Part shown: positions 10,404 through 19,216 of the stretch, one piece after another | How the letters are laid out: the number at the start of each line of letters is the position of its first letter | How positions within the stretch are numbered: position 1 is the first letter of the stretch | Assembly (NCBI RefSeq): GCF_001730225.1 | Contig: NZ_MIJE01000030.1 | Coordinates: 124,001 to 188,000, forward strand | DNA: 64,000 nt | Origin: Desulfuribacillus alkaliarsenatis | GTDB taxonomy: Bacteria; Bacillota; Bacilli; Desulfuribacillales; Desulfuribacillaceae | Direction: 5' to 3' | The notes under the pieces: generated by a model | What the model was told of the DNA's origin: nothing | Database searches by the model: none | The model's input: the letters and a program-made list of their open reading frames with translations, nothing else | Translations under genes and position numbers: made by a program

Positions 10404-11474
10404 ATGTTTGATAAATTACAATCTTTAGAAGAACGATACGATAAACTTGGTCAATTACTTTGTGATCCTGAAATCGTTAACGACATTAACAAATTACGTA
10501 AGTATTCGAAGGAGCAGTCTGACCTAGAGGAAACTGTAGAGACATATAGAGCTTACAAGGAAGCTAAACAGCAGCTAACAGATGCTAAATCAATGCTTGA
10601 AGATAAGCTAGATGATGAGATGCGCGAAATGGTGAAAATGGAGATTGATGAGCTTACAGATAGCATTGAGGAATTAAGTGCAAAGCTTAAGATTTTGCTA
10701 CTACCAAAAGACCCGAACGATGACAAAAACGTAATCGTTGAAATAAGAGGTGCTGCTGGTGGTGATGAAGCTGCCTTGTTTGCTGGCGATTTATATAAAA
10801 TGTATGTACGCTACGCTGAGAATAAAGGCTGGAAAACAGAGATTTTAGAAGCCAATTATACAGGGATAGGTGGATACAAAGAAATTATCTTTACCATTAT
10901 TGGTAATGGTGCCTATAGCCGCTTGAAATATGAAAGTGGTGCGCATCGTGTACAACGTATTCCAGAGACGGAAAGCGGTGGACGTATACATACATCGACA
11001 GCAACGGTCGTTGTCCTGCCAGAAGCGGAAGAAATAGAAGTAGATATTCATGAGAAGGATATTCGAGTAGACCTGTTTTGTTCATCTGGACCTGGAGGTC
11101 AAAGTGTTAATACGACTCAATCTGCAGTACGTCTAACACATGTTCCTACGGGCATAGTAGTTAGCTGTCAGGATGAGAAATCACAAATAAAAAATAAAGA
11201 TAAGGCAATGCGAGTATTACGTGCCCGTGTTTATGATAAGATTCAGCAGGAGCGTGATGCAGAGCTAGCACAGGAGCGTAAAGGTAAGGTTGGAACTGGT
11301 GATAGAAGTGAACGTATTCGCACGTACAACTTTCCACAAAGTCGAGTAACTGATCATCGTATTGGATTAACGTTACACAAACTTGATTACATATTACAGG
11401 GAGATCTTGATGAAATCATCGATAGCCTCGTGGTAGAAGAACAATCAAGCTTACTAAAGGACATTGAAGATTAA
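10404..11474 (+). CDS. prfA: Peptide chain release factor 1
   Basis: A 356-residue class I release factor for UAA and UAG codons. Catalytic GGQ is at residues 231-233 in [20 protein letters not shown]. The RF1 codon-recognition region reads [14 protein letters not shown], with the PET form that I recall from Bacillus. The coiled N-terminal domain 1 is intact. The frame opens at 10386, but the ATG at 10404 gives the normal [12 protein letters not shown] start, with AGGTGG at 10388-10393. The modifying enzyme PrmC is encoded 32 nt downstream. Confidence 0.96.
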   Translation: MFDKLQSLEERYDKLGQLLCDPEIVNDINKLRKYSKEQSDLEETVETYRAYKEAKQQLTDAKSMLEDKLDDEMREMVKMEIDELTDSIEELSAKLKILLLPKDPNDDKNVIVEIRGAAGGDEAALFAGDLYKMYVRYAENKGWKTEILEANYTGIGGYKEIIFTIIGNGAYSRLKYESGAHRVQRIPETESGGRIHTSTATVVVLPEAEEIEVDIHEKDIRVDLFCSSGPGGQSVNTTQSAVRLTHVPTGIVVSCQDEKSQIKNKDKAMRVLRARVYDKIQQERDAELAQERKGKVGTGDRSERIRTYNFPQSRVTDHRIGLTLHKLDYILQGDLDEIIDSLVVEEQSSLLKDIED

Positions 11475-11506
11475 AAATATTTAAAATACTGTGAGGTTTT
11501 GTAATC

Positions 11507-12439
11507 ATGAACACTCCTAAGACCTATCGAGAAGCCTTTAATTGGGCTTCTTCTTTTTTAACAACTAAAAAAACGAAGAATCCACTCTTTGAGGCTGAGC
11601 TATTACTCCGCAAAGCGGCTAAGCTGGAGAGGCACAAGCTTTTTATGAGTTGGGATGAACAAATTGATGAAGGCGATTGGCATACATATTATACATGGAT
11701 TAAACAGCGTGGAGAACATGTCCCAGTGCAATACCTGACCCAGGAGCAAGAATTTTATGGGAGAACCTTCTATGTTGATAAGCGGGTTCTGATACCGCGA
11801 CCAGAAACAGAAATCTTAGTAGAACAAGCCTTAAAACGTATACATAAGCTGTATGAGAATAGCTGTAATAACAACACTCAACAAATTAGCATATTAGATA
11901 TTGGCACTGGTAGTGGAGCGATTCCAATTACAATCGCAGCAGAACTTTTGAACTGGTTAGATAGCAGTTCTAAGCAGGCTATAAATATTAATATTGATGG
12001 ATTAGATATATCAGAGTCAGCTTTGCAGGTGGCTAAGATAAATGCCAAACTTTTATTATCAGCAAAATCATCTAATGTCAGAGTCGAATGGCATCTAGGT
12101 GACACGTGGTCACGGCATGAGAGGCAATATCAGGTGATATTGTCAAATCCACCGTATGTAGACCGTGCTGAGTCAGACACTATGGACCGTGAAGTTAAAG
12201 ATTATGAGCCAGAGCTTGCACTATTTGCTGAAGAGGAAGGCTTAGCAATTTATAAAAAAATTATCTCTCAAGCAAACCAATATCTCACACCAGCTGGTTG
12301 GCTAGGATTTGAGATTGGCTACCAACAATCTGAGGTTATTAGCGAACTGTTGCAGAAACATAACTTTAAAAATATTGAAGTGTATAAGGACTTGGCAGGA
12401 CATCAAAGAGTGATTTTCGGGCAGAGGCAGAATATATGA
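11507..12439 (+). CDS. prmC: Release factor glutamine methyltransferase PrmC (HemK)
   Basis: A 310-residue SAM-dependent enzyme that methylates the glutamine of the GGQ motif in RF1/RF2. It has the N-terminal helical substrate-binding domain, VLIPRPETE, motif I DIGTGSGAIP (about residues 130-139) and the catalytic NPPY at 214-217. It forms an operon with prfA. The stop codon at 12437-12439 lies inside the left arm of a large palindromic repeat (12431-12609), so the repeat has inserted at, or captured, the end of this gene. Confidence 0.95.
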   Translation: MNTPKTYREAFNWASSFLTTKKTKNPLFEAELLLRKAAKLERHKLFMSWDEQIDEGDWHTYYTWIKQRGEHVPVQYLTQEQEFYGRTFYVDKRVLIPRPETEILVEQALKRIHKLYENSCNNNTQQISILDIGTGSGAIPITIAAELLNWLDSSSKQAININIDGLDISESALQVAKINAKLLLSAKSSNVRVEWHLGDTWSRHERQYQVILSNPPYVDRAESDTMDREVKDYEPELALFAEEEGLAIYKKIISQANQYLTPAGWLGFEIGYQQSEVISELLQKHNFKNIEVYKDLAGHQRVIFGQRQNI

Positions 12440-12609
12440 CTCGGCATCAATTCACTCACTAGAGCCTACAGCTTAATGATTGCTAAGGTTTGCTTTGGCA
12501 AGCTCCACAACTCCCTTCGGTCAGACGCGTGGAGCTTTATGCCAAACCTTCACCAAGCACTCCTAAAAGCTTCTGGCAAAGATCGTTCATCGATACCGAG
12601 CCATATATT
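12431..12609 (+). repeat. Large palindromic intergenic repeat, copy A1
   Basis: Outer arms 12431-12451 and about 12589-12609 are complementary at 18 of 21 positions. An inner hairpin pairs AAGGTTTG and AGCTCCAC with GTGGAGCT and CAAACCTT around the type I loop ACTCCCTTCGGTCA. The right arm carries the family segment CACCAAGCACTCCTAAAAGC. The left arm overlaps the last codons of prmC. See the findings for the family. Confidence 0.85.
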
Positions 12610-12680
12610 CCAGATGAAACTAAATTTAACTAACATAAGAATTACAGATTTTTGAGTAGCCCAGTTGTTGGGCGGTTTGG

Positions 12681-12713
12681 CGGAGCGAATCTTTGTTGGA
12701 GGCTTTGCTACCC
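12681..12713 (-). repeat. Fragment of the palindromic repeat, copy A2
   Basis: GAGCGAATCTTTGTTGGAGG followed by CTTTGCTA matches the reverse complement of the conserved right arm (compare GAGCGAACTTTGTCGGAGG near 44700). No complete partner arm is visible. The rest of the 12440-12837 gap holds no gene that I can support. Confidence 0.45.
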
Positions 12714-12837
12714 CGCACAACCACGGACACCCAAAAAAATTCTTTACTTCAGGTTTAAAGCTCCTCACCCATGACCATACTGTAAGCAAACAAATAAACT
12801 GACAGTTTAGCTGCTACAGTTCATGGGAGAGAATTAA

Positions 12838-13491
12838 ATGCTTACAAAAACACAAACTAAACTAATCCAATATATATTAGTACTAGTAATGATTTTAGTA
12901 ATGAGTTGGGAGCAGGCCTATTCACAGCCGTTACTATGGAAAAGCCAAGAGCTACCAGAAGATGCAATTCGACTTAGGGTTCTGCCTAATAGTGATAGAC
13001 CAGTAGATCAGTGGTTGAAGCAGAATGTTCGTGACGCTGTAACTGAGTATATGCAGGATCTAGCCGAAGATTTTACATCTAGTGATCAAGCAGAGCAGTA
13101 CCTGCAGAAGCAGATCGAAGTAGTAACTGAATTGGTTATAAATACAATACGGGAGCAGGGATTTAATTACAACGTCAATGTGCGTTTAGATGAAGCTCAA
13201 TTTCCTACGATTAAATATGGCGAGCATCTTTATCCTGCTGGGGTATACAAAGCACTCATAATAGAAATTGGTCAAGCAGCGGGAGAAAATTGGTGGTGCG
13301 TGCTGTATCCACCGTTATGCCTAGTCGATATAACATCAGCTACAATTATAGACAATGAAGAGCCTACAAGTACTACGGGAAATGATCTGCAAAATATTAA
13401 AGAGTTAAAGGAACTTAAGGAGCTTAAGGAACAAAAACAAATTGATGAAGTTCAATACAAATTTTTCTTAGCAAAGTTGTTCAAAAGGTAA
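12838..13491 (+). CDS. spoIIR: Stage II sporulation protein R
   Basis: A 217-residue signalling protein secreted from the forespore, which triggers SpoIIGA to process pro-sigma-E in the mother cell. An N-terminal hydrophobic segment (residues about 10-25) is followed by the family core: AIRLRVLPNSDRPVDQWLK, FPTIKYGEHLYPAGVYKAL and GENWWCVLYPPLCLVD. The C-terminus has a Lys/Glu-Leu repeat (KELKELKELKE). GGGAGAG precedes the ATG. It follows prfA-prmC as in B. subtilis. Confidence 0.93.
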   Translation: MLTKTQTKLIQYILVLVMILVMSWEQAYSQPLLWKSQELPEDAIRLRVLPNSDRPVDQWLKQNVRDAVTEYMQDLAEDFTSSDQAEQYLQKQIEVVTELVINTIREQGFNYNVNVRLDEAQFPTIKYGEHLYPAGVYKALIIEIGQAAGENWWCVLYPPLCLVDITSATIIDNEEPTSTTGNDLQNIKELKELKELKEQKQIDEVQYKFFLAKLFKR

Positions 13492-13547
13492 TATAATAAG
13501 TCAAGCCTCATAGAATTGGTATAAATACCTATCTAGGGGGTTTTTTT

Positions 13548-14000
13548 GTGAGTATTGTAGTGCGTCTGGCGAAAAAAAGTGATATTATTAGCATGGAATA
13601 TTTGTTAGAAAAAGCTAAATTAAATAAGGATGGAATAACAGAGCATCTGGAGAATTTCTTAGTTGTCGAGGACTTGCGTGACGAAAATTATAGTAATATA
13701 GTCGGCATGGTAGGATTAGAAATCTATGAACAACGGGGCATACTACGCTCACTGGTACTGCGCTCAGAGAAGTGGAATTCTAAGGTTGGGGTTGAGCTGA
13801 TTGCATTAATTATTTCCTATGGATGGAGACGAGGCTTGAAGGAAATATTTTTAATGACACACAATTCTCAGGCTTTTTTCGAATATTGGGGGTTTGCGGA
13901 GGTTAACTGGGACGATGTGCCAGATGAGCTACGAAAGTCTACCCACTTTAAAGAATATGACTCAAGCTATGCGACGGTTATGCGTTTAATAAAAGAGTAA
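13548..14000 (+). CDS. GNAT-family N-acetyltransferase
   Basis: A 150-residue protein starting with GTG. Its fold is GNAT-like: N-terminal VRLAKKSDIISMEYLLEKA, a central strand with GMVGLEIYEQRGILRSLVL, an acetyl-CoA-loop region SKVGVELIALIISYGWRRG, and the C-terminal NSQAFFEYWGFAEV typical of ArgA/YhhY-like members. The substrate is unknown. It lies between spoIIR and the Sua5 gene and ends 8 nt before the latter, suggesting co-transcription. Confidence 0.75.
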   Translation: MSIVVRLAKKSDIISMEYLLEKAKLNKDGITEHLENFLVVEDLRDENYSNIVGMVGLEIYEQRGILRSLVLRSEKWNSKVGVELIALIISYGWRRGLKEIFLMTHNSQAFFEYWGFAEVNWDDVPDELRKSTHFKEYDSSYATVMRLIKE

Positions 14001-14008
14001 GTTTAGAG

Positions 14009-15175
14009 GTGTTAGCAATCGATACACAAACAAACATGCATACGGATATGCAGAAGAATAATTATCACACAAAAATACATAAGCTAAATAAACATGCTTT
14101 GCAATCAGAAGTAAGTCTAAGTGTTTTACATCTGGCAGCGGAGCAGCTAAAAGCGGGACAAGTAGTAGCATTTCCAACAGAGACCGTATATGGTCTAGGG
14201 GCTAATGCCTATGACAGTAATGCAATTCGCAAAATTTTTCGCGCTAAAGGTAGGCCTAGTGACAACCCGTTGATTGTACATGTGCATTCCCTTGAGCAAG
14301 CGATTGAACTGATTGACATAAAGAGATTCAATAATCAGTTAAGGCAACGCCTGCAATTACTAGCGGAAAAGTTCTGGCCTGGACCACTTACCTGTATTGT
14401 ACCGGCTGCAAAAGGGATTGCTGAAAACGTAACTGCAGGCTTAGATACTGTAGGTATTCGCATCCCAAATCATCCTATAGCTCTGGCTTTGTTAGAGGCT
14501 GTGGATTTACCTATAGCTGCACCGAGCGCTAATCTATCTGGGAAGCCAAGCCCGACGGCTGCTGAGCATGTATACAATGATTTGAATGGTAAGATACCAC
14601 TTATATTAGATGGAGGCAACACAGGGGTTGGAGTTGAATCAACAGTCCTTGATATAGCATCGGAAATTCCGATGATTTTACGTCCAGGCGGAATCAGTAT
14701 TGAAGCGCTTCAGGATGTTTTAGGACGAGTTATGGTTGATCCAGCAAATTTCAGTTCAAGCAACAGTATGGTTGATTTAGGCATGAACCCTTCGACTACA
14801 CCTAAATCGCCAGGGATGAAATATACACATTATGCGCCTAAGGGTCAGGTTGTTGTATATTTGCAAAGTTCTGCTCATAAAGTAGTAGAAATAATCAAAA
14901 GCTTACCTAATGAGGCCTCTGTCGGTTTAATATGTACCAGCTCAAGCTATGAACCTGAATTAAAAAACAAACTGGAAATTTTAGATAGAAAAATAGATTT
15001 TCTCATAACTCATGACGGTAATATTGAAAAAGTCGCTAATAACCTATACAGATGGCTACGGGCCGTTGATCAGCAGAACATTGAATATATATTTATCGAA
15101 GCACTAGAAGAACAAGGATTAGGGTCGGCAGTTATGAATCGACTGCTTAAGGCTGCTGGAGGGAAAATTATTTAG
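14009..15175 (+). CDS. L-threonylcarbamoyladenylate synthase (Sua5/YwlC)
   Basis: A long-form Sua5 protein (up to 388 residues) that makes threonylcarbamoyl-AMP for the t6A modification of ANN-decoding tRNAs. The YrdC domain has VVAFPTETVYGLGANA, the KGRPSDNPLIVH motif and IAAPSANLSGKPSPT. The C-terminal Sua5 domain is joined by a linker with SPGMKYTHYAPKG. The start is uncertain: the GTG at 14009 overlaps its only AGAGG, and ATGs at 14036 and 14048 are in frame. The first 50 or so residues before the YrdC core are poorly conserved. Confidence 0.92.
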   Translation: MLAIDTQTNMHTDMQKNNYHTKIHKLNKHALQSEVSLSVLHLAAEQLKAGQVVAFPTETVYGLGANAYDSNAIRKIFRAKGRPSDNPLIVHVHSLEQAIELIDIKRFNNQLRQRLQLLAEKFWPGPLTCIVPAAKGIAENVTAGLDTVGIRIPNHPIALALLEAVDLPIAAPSANLSGKPSPTAAEHVYNDLNGKIPLILDGGNTGVGVESTVLDIASEIPMILRPGGISIEALQDVLGRVMVDPANFSSSNSMVDLGMNPSTTPKSPGMKYTHYAPKGQVVVYLQSSAHKVVEIIKSLPNEASVGLICTSSSYEPELKNKLEILDRKIDFLITHDGNIEKVANNLYRWLRAVDQQNIEYIFIEALEEQGLGSAVMNRLLKAAGGKII

Positions 15176-15211
15176 GTAAACGCTTTTGTGACAGTCGGGA
15201 GCTAATATAAT

Positions 15212-15955
15212 ATGGGAGAACTGTTGCAGGGCATTTTGTTTTTCAGCATGCTTGCTGGAATGGCTACAATTATAGGTGTTTTCATTGTTTTTTATTTTGG
15301 GACACCAAATAGGCAGTCAATAGCGTTATATCTTGGTTTAGCTGCAGGTGTAATGATAACCGTTAGCATCGATTTAATCATACATTCTGCCAAAATTGGG
15401 CATTATAAGACATTGTTAATGGGATTAGTCCTTGGAGCATTGCTTATGGCTTTACTATCTGGCATAATAGCAATAATCCATAAAAATTTCACACATCGCC
15501 GTGGTTCAGCCTTCAACGTTAAGTTTGCAAAGATTGGCTGGACGATGGTTTTAGGCATTGCAGCCCATAATCTACCAGAAGGGCTAGCAATTGCTGCAGG
15601 GGAAGCTGCTGACCATAAACTTGGAATAGCAATAGTAATTGCAATAGCGTTACACAATGTACCTGAGGGGATAGGTGTAACAGCCCCATTGCTGAAAAGT
15701 GGTACCCGTAAAGCAATAATTGTCATTGCATTGATTTTCGTAGCACTTTGTGTACCAATGGGTACATTACTTGGCTTATATATAATAGAGATAACGCCAG
15801 CTTTTATATCGTTAGCCTTGAGTTTTGCTGCTGGAGCAATGATGTATATTGTTGTTTTTGAGCTAACACCTGCGGCATTTAAGCAGCAGCCGATATATGC
15901 ACAGTTAGGTATTGTTGTCGGTATAATTGCGTTATATGCAGCACATTCGATATAA
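15212..15955 (+). CDS. ZIP-family divalent metal transporter
   Basis: A 247-residue protein with about eight transmembrane helices. The paired helix IV/V metal-binding motifs AAHNLPEG and ALHNVPEG are the ZIP (ZupT/GufA-type) signature for zinc, iron or manganese uptake. B. subtilis has a manganese exporter (ywlD/mntP) at this place between ywlC and ywlE. Here a ZIP protein occupies the slot, a different family with a related theme. Metal preference cannot be read from the sequence. Confidence 0.87.
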   Translation: MGELLQGILFFSMLAGMATIIGVFIVFYFGTPNRQSIALYLGLAAGVMITVSIDLIIHSAKIGHYKTLLMGLVLGALLMALLSGIIAIIHKNFTHRRGSAFNVKFAKIGWTMVLGIAAHNLPEGLAIAAGEAADHKLGIAIVIAIALHNVPEGIGVTAPLLKSGTRKAIIVIALIFVALCVPMGTLLGLYIIEITPAFISLALSFAAGAMMYIVVFELTPAAFKQQPIYAQLGIVVGIIALYAAHSI

Positions 15956-16034
15956 ATCGATTCAGTTAAGTAAGCGTTGGAGTTAAGTTAAGGCTGAAGA
16001 TAAAGTCGAGTTAAAGCTAGGAGGAAATATTGAA

Positions 16035-16538
16035 ATGACTAACGAAGAAAAACAAACAAACATATTATTTGTTTGCACTGGTAATACATGTAGAAGTCCA
16101 ATGGCAGAAGTAATTGCAAAGGAGAAAGCAGAGCAACTAGATAAACCTCTGATATTCCAGTCGGCGGGCGTGGCTACTATTGACGGCTTAAGTATATCCA
16201 AAAACGCATTGGAAGCACTTAAGGTTAAAGGCTATGACGTATCGAATCTAAACCATTCTTCCCAGGTAGTTACCGAGCAATTGCTAAACTGGGCTGATAT
16301 AGTTTTAACAATGACAAGTAATCATCGCAGTCAGATTATAAATTTTTATCCAAATCTTGAAAACAAGATTTACAATTTCCCAGTATACATATACAATAAC
16401 TATAACAGTCTTAGTGACGATTGTAACGTCAATAATTATGGAGATATAATTGATCCATTTGGTGGTTCTTTAGAGACATATTTATCATGTGCCGACCAAC
16501 TCGAGTTATTAATAGATGAACTACTTATGTCATGTTGA
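16035..16538 (+). CDS. Low-molecular-weight phosphatase, probable protein-arginine phosphatase (YwlE type)
   Basis: A 167-residue LMW-PTP fold protein. The P-loop CTGNTCRS is at residues 14-21 (nucleophile Cys14, Arg20) and the general acid Asp is in IIDPFGGSLETY. The Thr in the middle of the P-loop is the residue that, in B. subtilis YwlE, favours phosphoarginine over phosphotyrosine. The position before rpiB/ywlG also matches ywlE. It would counteract McsB protein arginine kinase. No mcsB is in the window. Confidence 0.85.
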   Translation: MTNEEKQTNILFVCTGNTCRSPMAEVIAKEKAEQLDKPLIFQSAGVATIDGLSISKNALEALKVKGYDVSNLNHSSQVVTEQLLNWADIVLTMTSNHRSQIINFYPNLENKIYNFPVYIYNNYNSLSDDCNVNNYGDIIDPFGGSLETYLSCADQLELLIDELLMSC

Positions 16539-16600
16539 AGCTGGCAAGAGGCTAGCGCTGTTTGTTACTAAGCTTGTAGAGTAGGACGGAGGAGATTTGT

Positions 16601-17938
16601 GTGAGTATTAAGAAGATTTTGCGGGATATTTTTACAAAGAGTGAACGGAAGTATAAATTTAGCCTGACGAAAAAAATGGTCCTGTCTATTACTGGTTTGG
16701 CATTTATCACATATGGTTGTTCGGCATTCTTCCTATTAGTATTGAGGGATTATTTCTATGAATATTTCGGCATGACAGAAACGACAGTTGTGGTCATGAC
16801 CCTTTCTATGGGTATTATGTGGTCAGCGATACTAGGTTTCGTTATAGCCAGATTAATTAGTAGTTCAATTATCAGAATTGAAAAGACAGCGGTAGAAGCG
16901 TCTACTGGCTGCTTAGATTGCAAGGTTGAGGTTGGCGAGTCTGATGATGAAATCCGTGCTTTAGGCATGGCCTTTAATACTATGCTAGAGAGCTTAAGAG
17001 ACATGGTTAGTGAAATTAATCGCAACTTTGAGCAAACAAACGCAAATGTACAGGAGCTAACATCTGCTTCCCAAGAATCCGCCAAAACAGCAGAGCAAAT
17101 TAGCTATGCTATTGAGGACATAGCACAGGGAGCGGAAAGGCAGGCCACTGCAGCCCAAACCACCCTTGAGGCTGTTGGCAAAGTAACGAGCTTAGCACAG
17201 CAAATAGAGCAACGGGGAACAAGTACGAAGGATTTATCACATGCAATGCTCAAGACAATTGAAGAGAGTGGTAAGGTGTTTGAAGAGCTCGTACAGGGCA
17301 TGCATAATATCGCAGCTACTAACCAGGACTCAATAGAAGTAGTGCGTCGCTTAGAGAATAATGCGAAGGAGATTGGCAATATCTCTGCTGTTGTTGGGGA
17401 TATAGCTGAACAGACTAACCTACTTGCTCTAAATGCCAGTATTGAGGCAGCACGTGCGGGCGAACATGGACGTGGCTTTGCGGTTGTAGCTGAAGAAGTG
17501 CGTAAGCTAGCAGACCAAAGTGGAACAGCAGTTAGTAATATTACAAATCTAATCACACAAATGCAAAAAGAAGTAAGAAATGTTGTACAGCAAATTGAAG
17601 GTCAAGTGCAGCAGGCTAATGCTGCTTCTGAAAAAGGGACTGCGAGCCACGAAGCACTGAGAAATATAACATGCTCAGTTAATGATGTTGTAAAGGCTAT
17701 CGAAGAAATAGCAAACCTTGTTAAGGATCAGGTTGCGCAAGCAGAGTACACCGTTGAAGAAGCTCAGAGTGTAGCAGCAGTTGCTGAAGAAACAGCAGCA
17801 TCTGCACAGGAGATGTCAGCTTCTGCCCAAGAGCAAACAGCCTCAATGGAGGAGATTTCCGCAAATGCTGATGTATTACGCAATTCTGCCCTAGATTTGA
17901 AACAGGTTATAAGTAGATTTAAACTAACGAAAAAATAA
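16601..17938 (+). CDS. Methyl-accepting chemotaxis protein without a large external domain
   Basis: A 445-residue receptor. Two transmembrane helices (about residues 26-48 and 63-86) are joined by only about 14 residues. They are followed by HAMP (about 87-140) and a long cytoplasmic methyl-accepting coiled coil whose hairpin tip [20 protein letters not shown] binds CheA/CheW. With no periplasmic sensor, the signal is likely sensed in the membrane or the cytoplasm. GTG start behind CGGAGGAG. It interrupts the ywlE-rpiB order of B. subtilis. No other chemotaxis gene is nearby. Confidence 0.93.
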   Translation: MSIKKILRDIFTKSERKYKFSLTKKMVLSITGLAFITYGCSAFFLLVLRDYFYEYFGMTETTVVVMTLSMGIMWSAILGFVIARLISSSIIRIEKTAVEASTGCLDCKVEVGESDDEIRALGMAFNTMLESLRDMVSEINRNFEQTNANVQELTSASQESAKTAEQISYAIEDIAQGAERQATAAQTTLEAVGKVTSLAQQIEQRGTSTKDLSHAMLKTIEESGKVFEELVQGMHNIAATNQDSIEVVRRLENNAKEIGNISAVVGDIAEQTNLLALNASIEAARAGEHGRGFAVVAEEVRKLADQSGTAVSNITNLITQMQKEVRNVVQQIEGQVQQANAASEKGTASHEALRNITCSVNDVVKAIEEIANLVKDQVAQAEYTVEEAQSVAAVAEETAASAQEMSASAQEQTASMEEISANADVLRNSALDLKQVISRFKLTKK

Positions 17939-18002
17939 AATAGTAATTGTATAATTAAGTAATCGTAAAAAATTAAAGTGTAATCGTAAAATTAAATAAA
18001 AT

Positions 18003-18056
18003 AAAGCTGGGAGTCGCTTGATTTTTACATAAGCTGCACCTGGCTTATTATTTTTG
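18003..18056 (+). terminator. Possible terminator after the chemotaxis receptor gene
   Basis: AAAGCTGGG pairs imperfectly with CCTGGCTT around an inner GCTT/AAGC hairpin, followed by ATTATTTTT. Pairing is imperfect. Confidence 0.45.
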
Positions 18057-18115
18057 CTTAATTATTGTTAGATGCGTTTCTTTTTTGCATGAATTGCTGT
18101 AAGAAATTTTTTAGT

Positions 18116-18126
18116 TATGGTATGCT
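18116..18126 (+). promoter_or_regulatory. Possible extended -10 promoter for rpiB
   Basis: TGGTATGCT (18118-18126) is an extended -10 element about 30 bp upstream of rpiB. The -35 region is poor at standard spacing. Confidence 0.4.
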
Positions 18127-18156
18127 AAGAGTATTGACATGGAGGTGTGTGTAATT

Positions 18157-18606
18157 ATGAAAATTGCTATTGCGGCAGACCATGGTGGATTTTCGCTTAA
18201 AGAAGAAATTAAAGAGTTATTACATAAACTAGGGCATGAAGTCCATGATTTCGGCACCAGTAATTGTGAATCAGTCGACTACCCTGATTATGGCTTACCA
18301 GCAGCAGAAGGAGTGTCTGAGAAACGCTTCGATAGAGCCATATTAATTTGTGGGACAGGCCTAGGTATGGCAATTGTAGCTAATAAGGTTCCTGGAGTAC
18401 GTGCGGTTGTTGTTCATGATACATTTTCAGCAAAGGCAACGCGCCAGCATAATGACTCCAATGTTTTAGCAATGGGAGCTAGGGTGATTGGCCCAGGCTT
18501 AGCCCTAGATATTGTCTCTGTATGGCTTGAGACTGAATTTGAGGGCGGTCGACATCAAGGCCGACTTGATAAAATAGCAGCAATTGAGCAAAAATACTGT
18601 AAATAG
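18157..18606 (+). CDS. rpiB: Ribose-5-phosphate isomerase B
   Basis: A 149-residue RpiB/LacAB-type isomerase interconverting ribose 5-phosphate and ribulose 5-phosphate. MKIAIAADHGGFSLKEEI, ICGTGLGMAIVANKVPG with the catalytic-base Cys, and TRQHNDSNVLAMGARV are family landmarks. The frame opens at 18139, but GGAGGTG (18141-18147) places the start at the ATG at 18157. It is the orthologue by position of B. subtilis ywlF, and is followed after 16 nt by the ywlG-type gene. Confidence 0.94.
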   Translation: MKIAIAADHGGFSLKEEIKELLHKLGHEVHDFGTSNCESVDYPDYGLPAAEGVSEKRFDRAILICGTGLGMAIVANKVPGVRAVVVHDTFSAKATRQHNDSNVLAMGARVIGPGLALDIVSVWLETEFEGGRHQGRLDKIAAIEQKYCK

Positions 18607-18622
18607 GATAGTGATTAGCAAT

Positions 18623-19162
18623 ATGTCTGACTTACATAATGTTTATAACGACACGTTACGTGCCATTGAACATCTAAGGCAGAGCACAGCATTGACTAAT
18701 AAGGTGGTTGTAGTTGGTACAAGCACAAGTGAAGTAGCTGGTAAGCATATCGGTACCGACGGGAGCCTGCAGATAGCAGAAGCAATTTATCGAGCTCTAT
18801 TTGATTGTGCTACGAAATACCAATTTCAATTGGCATTCCAAAGCTGTGAGCATCTTAATCGTGCTCTCGTTGTAGAACGCACCTTACAGGAAAATAAAGG
18901 CTATGATGAGGTAACGGTTATACCTATACAAAAAGCAGGTGGCTCACTTGCTACCTATGCGTATAAAGAACTGTCTGACCCTGTATTGATTGAATATATC
19001 CGTGCTGACGCTGGTATAGATATAGGAGAGACGATGATTGGCATGCACCTTAAGCCAGTTGCTGTACCAGTTCGCTATTCAAATCCATACATAGGACATG
19101 CACGTGTATTATTGGCAAAAACAAGACCTAAGCTTATTGGTGGCGCTAGGGCTGTTTATTGA
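18623..19162 (+). CDS. YwlG family protein (UPF0340)
   Basis: A 179-residue member of the UPF0340/TIGR01440 family. GTSTSEVAGKHIGTDGS, FQSCEHLNRALVVERTL and YSNPYIGHARVLLAKTRPKLIGG are the conserved blocks. No enzymatic function is established that I know of. The gene is in its usual place between rpiB and glyA. The ATG at 18623 is preferred over upstream in-frame GTG/TTG codons because it gives the usual length of about 180 residues. The ribosome binding site is weak (AGGATAGTG). Confidence 0.88.
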   Translation: MSDLHNVYNDTLRAIEHLRQSTALTNKVVVVGTSTSEVAGKHIGTDGSLQIAEAIYRALFDCATKYQFQLAFQSCEHLNRALVVERTLQENKGYDEVTVIPIQKAGGSLATYAYKELSDPVLIEYIRADAGIDIGETMIGMHLKPVAVPVRYSNPYIGHARVLLAKTRPKLIGGARAVY

Positions 19163-19216
19163 TATCTGCTTGACGGCAGGCTTAAATTTCAAAATCTGGA
19201 AGGAGAATTTAACAAA

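Noticed and set aside
12550-12789. 79-codon minus-strand frame between prmC and spoIIR
   Set aside because: Lies in repeat DNA (A1 right arm and A2), has no family resemblance and no Shine-Dalgarno sequence.
12805-12835. Sigma-F-like promoter of spoIIR (GTTTA-N16-GGAGAGAATT)
   Set aside because: The match is good, but the predicted start point falls after the spoIIR ATG at 12838, and the GGGAGAG is the ribosome binding site. No later in-frame start keeps the signal sequence.
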